From Engraulis encrasicolus (taxonomy: Eukaryota; Chordata; Actinopteri; Clupeiformes; Engraulidae), in NCBI RefSeq assembly GCF_034702125.1, contig NC_085871.1, forward strand, positions 41,710,233 to 41,774,232: a stretch of DNA of 64,000 nucleotides, in the 5' to 3' direction. Position numbers and translations under genes: made by a program. The notes beneath the pieces are model-generated. The model was not told where the DNA came from and searched no databases. It worked only from the letters and a program-made list of their open reading frames with translations. Within the stretch, counting starts at the first letter, position 1; every line of letters begins with the position of its first letter. This document shows positions 61,106-64,000 of this stretch, piece after piece.

Positions 61106-61180
61106 TATTATGCTGCTGCTCTCATTCAAGTCATCGGTTTTGTTCAATCGGGTTACACAGCATGTGTTATCTTGGGATAC
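61094..61180 (-). CDS. Gene B exon 2: translation start exon
   Basis: 87 nt, acceptor TTCTAATTCGCAG, donor GTGTGTG/gtgagt, phase 0. The first ATG in the correct frame is at 61105 (ATGGAGTGTGTG, A at -3 and G at +4). Two or more out-of-frame ATGs with short frames precede it, as upstream ORFs. The frame is open for the whole exon (VSQDNTCCVTRLNKTDDL), so an unseen upstream coding exon is possible. Confidence 0.55.
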
Positions 61181-61420
61181 CTGCGAATTAGAAAAGACAC
61201 GTTAAGACAAATGACAGTAGAGCCCATTCAATAATAATATCATTTATCCTGTCGCTTTTCCTTGGCTGACACCGCATGTGGCATATGCTAGCTAATCCGA
61301 CACATTTCAAATGACACCGACATTTGGCTACCTATATAGCTTTCCTCACGCCGTAAATTAGAGAAAAAACACAGACTAAAGTAGAAAAGCACTAGGCTAT
61401 ATAGAACCGCGCTCTCTTAC

Positions 61421-61545
61421 GTTTCGTCTCCTTTTCACCCTTTTCTGTAAGACTGTAATGTTTTTTTCTGGGTTTGCGATGCGTTTTGTTATGGTTGGGA
61501 TTTAATCCTTCCACATCGAAAGAGCACTTCCGGAATTCAATTGAC
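61421..61545 (-). promoter_or_regulatory. Gene B putative 5' untranslated exon and promoter
   Basis: A strong donor (GAAAC/gtaagag) ends at 61421. Upstream on the minus strand is CCGGAAGTG (61533-61525), a good ETS-type site, and GCGCCAGGGGGCG (61571-61559), close to the CTCF core. Exon 1 has an ATG that stops after four codons. The 5' boundary is not defined. Confidence 0.45.
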
Positions 61546-61559
61546 AAGACTCGTCATCG

Positions 61560-61907
61560 CCCCCTGGCGCTACGGGTAAAAATGCAGGGACTGCATGCGT
61601 CATAAATTGCTGTAATGATGAAAGCTTTCTCTACATTCAGGTCTTAAAATGCCTTTTACTTTCGAACTGTAGAAGAATTTACATTACAGAAACAAGTTTA
61701 TTGATCTGTCACCACTTGTTCTCCAATTGACATAAAATAATTTTATCAGCTGCATAACTGTAGCCTACCCACAGTAGGCATATAGCTGACTGTAGGCCTA
61801 CAGAAGGGTATTCTAGCACAACATTGTGTGTGATTCTATTTCTTCACTGTCAGCAAAGCCTAGATCAAAACAGATCTCTCTTTCTCTCTCCCTCTCTTTT
61901 TGTGTGT

Positions 61908-61938
<31 letters not shown>

Positions 61939-62554
61939 CATGCATGCGTCAAGTTTCCAACAGATTCTCAATTTGATCATTCAAACCTTTGGTTTCCTCA
62001 AAAAAGAAACACTATACCCATTCCATTTTTGTTTAGTTTCATTTTTATTTTTTGTATTGCTTGGATGTTGCTCATGAACACCACAAACATTGGGGGACAC
62101 GTCATTACGCTTGGTGGTACACATAGTTTGTTTGGACCCTCTTTTGCACTCAGAGCTGGTGCATTGTGCAATATTTGTAGTGCACCTCGAATGGATCTTT
62201 TTGACTATTTTCAAAATTGAATATTAATATCTCAGGGGAAAACTGATACAACATTGAAAGCCATTTTCTATTGAAACCCATTCATTTTTCACTTGTCTGG
62301 GTGGTACTGTAGGTAGTTGGCAATCGCGAGTAACTTCAGCCACTGGACCTTGTAATACCGCTTCCCAATGTCTAGTGCGCGTGACTGCGTCCTTCGAAGT
62401 GTATCAGCCTTTGTAATCACGCCCAGTGATTGGATACTCTATGGTGAACTCTGCGGAGCATCCAATCACTGGGCGTGACTAATTAGGCTAACACTTCCAA
62501 GGCTCATACACTTGACATTGGGAAATATCTATGTGTTTTCCTATATGCAAACTC
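61560..62554. other. Region upstream of gene B
   Basis: A (CT)n/(GT)n tract at 61870-61940 and a hairpin MITE at about 62395-62515 (arms CCCAGTGATTGGAT and ATCCAATCACTGGG). No exon seen. Confidence 0.5.
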
Positions 62555-63345
62555 CAGTCCTCCCTTGCATGCTTGTGGTCTCACGATGATGTCACTGACG
62601 ACAGAAATGTAGGCCTATTTCAATATCTGGCAAAAGCACAATTCTAATGCCATTTTCTCATTTGCAATCGGTATAATTAATGAAGAATAGATTAGATTAG
62701 ATTAGATTAGATTAAACTTTATTTATCCCCAAGGGGAAATTCTTTGTCCAGTTTGCTCTGTAGATTAAAAAGAGAAGTAAAAATAAAAATAAAAATAAAA
62801 AGAATAAAAAGAATATGAAAATAAAAAAGTAAAAAAGTAGATAAAAATAAATAAGGTGGTCATGCAGAAAAGTCCAGGAGTTTCTCTTTGTCCTTAATGG
62901 ACAAATTATACAGTTGCATGGCTCTAGGGACAAATGATTTCCCCAGTCTGTCAGTCCTGAATTTCAGTGCTCTCAGCCTCCAGCTGAACACACTCTTTTG
63001 TTGGATGATTGTGTTGTAGAGTGGGTGAGCCTTATTGTCCAAGATGGTGAGCAGTTTGCTCAAAGATCTTCTTTCTGACAATGAAGTGAAGTTCTCCAGC
63101 TCTTCTCCCACAACAGAGCCCGCTTTCCTCACCAGTCTGTCAAGCCGCGCAACATCTCTCTTCCTTATGCTTCCACCCCAGCATACCACTGCATAAAAAG
63201 TACAGAATAGTCAAAAAGAATAGTGCCCCCAGAAGTTGTTGTGGCTGACAGCGGGCTTAACTTTATTTTTTATTGCGGGGCGTCAGCAAAACGTGAGGCC
63301 ACAAGCACAGGCAGAGAACGGAAGTCTGCATATTGAAAAGCACTT
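62555..63345. mobile_element. Fold-back MITE, copy 6, split by a LINE
   Basis: Left half 62555-62690 (GATGATGTCACTGACGACAG, TTTGCAATCGGTATAATTAATGAA) continues at 63224-63345 (CCAGAAGTTGTTGTGGCTGACAGC, TGCATATTGAAAAGCAC). Confidence 0.7.
62691..63215 (-). mobile_element. 5'-truncated LINE (L2/CR1-like) with 8-bp target duplication
   Basis: The minus strand encodes the C-terminal end of a LINE ORF2 (63189-62859): CWGGSIRKRDVARLDRLVRKAG, HPLYNTI, RTDRLGKSFVPRAMQLYN. The 3' tail is a run of AATCT/ATTAG repeats. AAGAATAG flanks it at 62683-62690 and 63216-63223. Confidence 0.8.
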
Positions 63346-64000
63346 ACAGACATTCTCTGGTGGTGTTCCTTTTACAGAAACAACATTCAATACCAAAGTA
63401 AAATAAGACACCTTCCAAAGTGGCTAACTAGAGAGACTGAAATTATCACCAAATATGGAAAATATTTTTACCAGCATTTGGCCAGATAGCAGGTGCCCAT
63501 GTCAATCTGGTAGGCACAATTATAGGATTCAAGAATCCCAACCTATAGGATATTTACTGTACATACAGGAAAAAGCAGATATGTCACAGACATTTAGTGA
63601 GTTCACCCTCTCGCCTACAATCATTGCTCAGCTGGGCAGGCCCAGGCTCCCAGTACAAAATTACAATGGGAGTACGGCAAAAACCAGACAAGTCAGTCTT
63701 TGGCATATGCCAGACCATAGATATGAACACTATACCACGTTGACCATTGAATGGCTGAAGTCATATCGCCACCATGCTTAGCCAGTATATTGCCGTCATC
63801 AATTGGTGACAAGTCAGTATGCACATTATCCTGTTGGTCAGTGATTCCCAACCTTTTTTTGTCCTGTGTACCCCAAAACAATTTTGCCAGAGTACTCCCT
63901 CCTTCATGCTCTATCTGTTCCTCTATACTCTCCATATATTTATCCATCTATACTTTCCATATATTTGCTATTATCACATTTTGGGAGAAAATGTTTTCTG
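63346..64000. other. Window end: spacer and a hAT left end
   Basis: CAGTGATTCCCAACCTTTTTTTG at about 63840 is a hAT-type left terminus running off the window. No gene seen. Confidence 0.5.

Overview
This window is vertebrate genomic DNA, almost certainly from a teleost fish. The indicators are split genes with GT-AG introns, very long (CA)n/(GT)n arrays, a fish-style PRY-SPRY (B30.2) exon, a Penelope-like retroelement, and a dense mixture of hAT, Tc1/mariner-like, TTAA-target (Kolobok/piggyBac-type) and fold-back elements, LINE tails and tRNA-derived SINEs. The species cannot be named from the sequence alone.

Layout. Positions 1-9300 are transposon debris: a Penelope-like element (reverse transcriptase and GIY-YIG endonuclease) on the minus strand, split by a 2 kb TTAA-flanked insertion and truncated by a hAT relic, then a Tc1-like relic and several MITEs. 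At 9338-9870 (plus strand) lies one B30.2 exon followed by about 1.1 kb of CA arrays. Positions 11 kb-22 kb hold transposons and AT-rich DNA, including a cluster of a GGTGTGACA-containing motif. Positions 22135-32447 (minus) hold gene A: nine coding exons that join with matching phases into one 620-residue reading frame encoding a BED finger, coiled coils, two SUMO-consensus lysines and five C2H2 fingers. Positions 37165-61540 (minus) hold gene B, a paralogue of gene A exon by exon that lacks the BED exon. Positions 62-64 kb are MITEs and a 5'-truncated LINE.

The most interesting object is gene B. Downstream of its last shared exon (49244-49418, ending in phase 1) lie four successive exons on the same strand, each with a phase-1 acceptor and its own stop codon. 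Two encode a pogo/CENP-B-type helix-turn-helix DNA-binding region (46096-46682 and 40874-41505) and two encode C2H2 zinc-finger arrays (38951-39618 and 37165-37826). The simplest reading is one regulatory N-terminus that can be spliced to any of four DNA-binding C-termini of two unrelated kinds. The two zinc-finger exons are a recent tandem duplication. Within their four canonical fingers the only amino-acid differences sit at recognition-helix positions 2 and 3 of two fingers, as expected for diversifying DNA recognition. A decayed remnant of a third finger exon lies just downstream.

How the parts may work together (inference). The shared exons would provide dimerisation (coiled coil) and SUMO-dependent co-repressor recruitment, and the terminal exon would choose the target. 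CA or UG repeats sit right behind many 5' splice sites in both genes and could influence splicing. Targets could be the abundant local transposons, but nothing in the sequence proves this.
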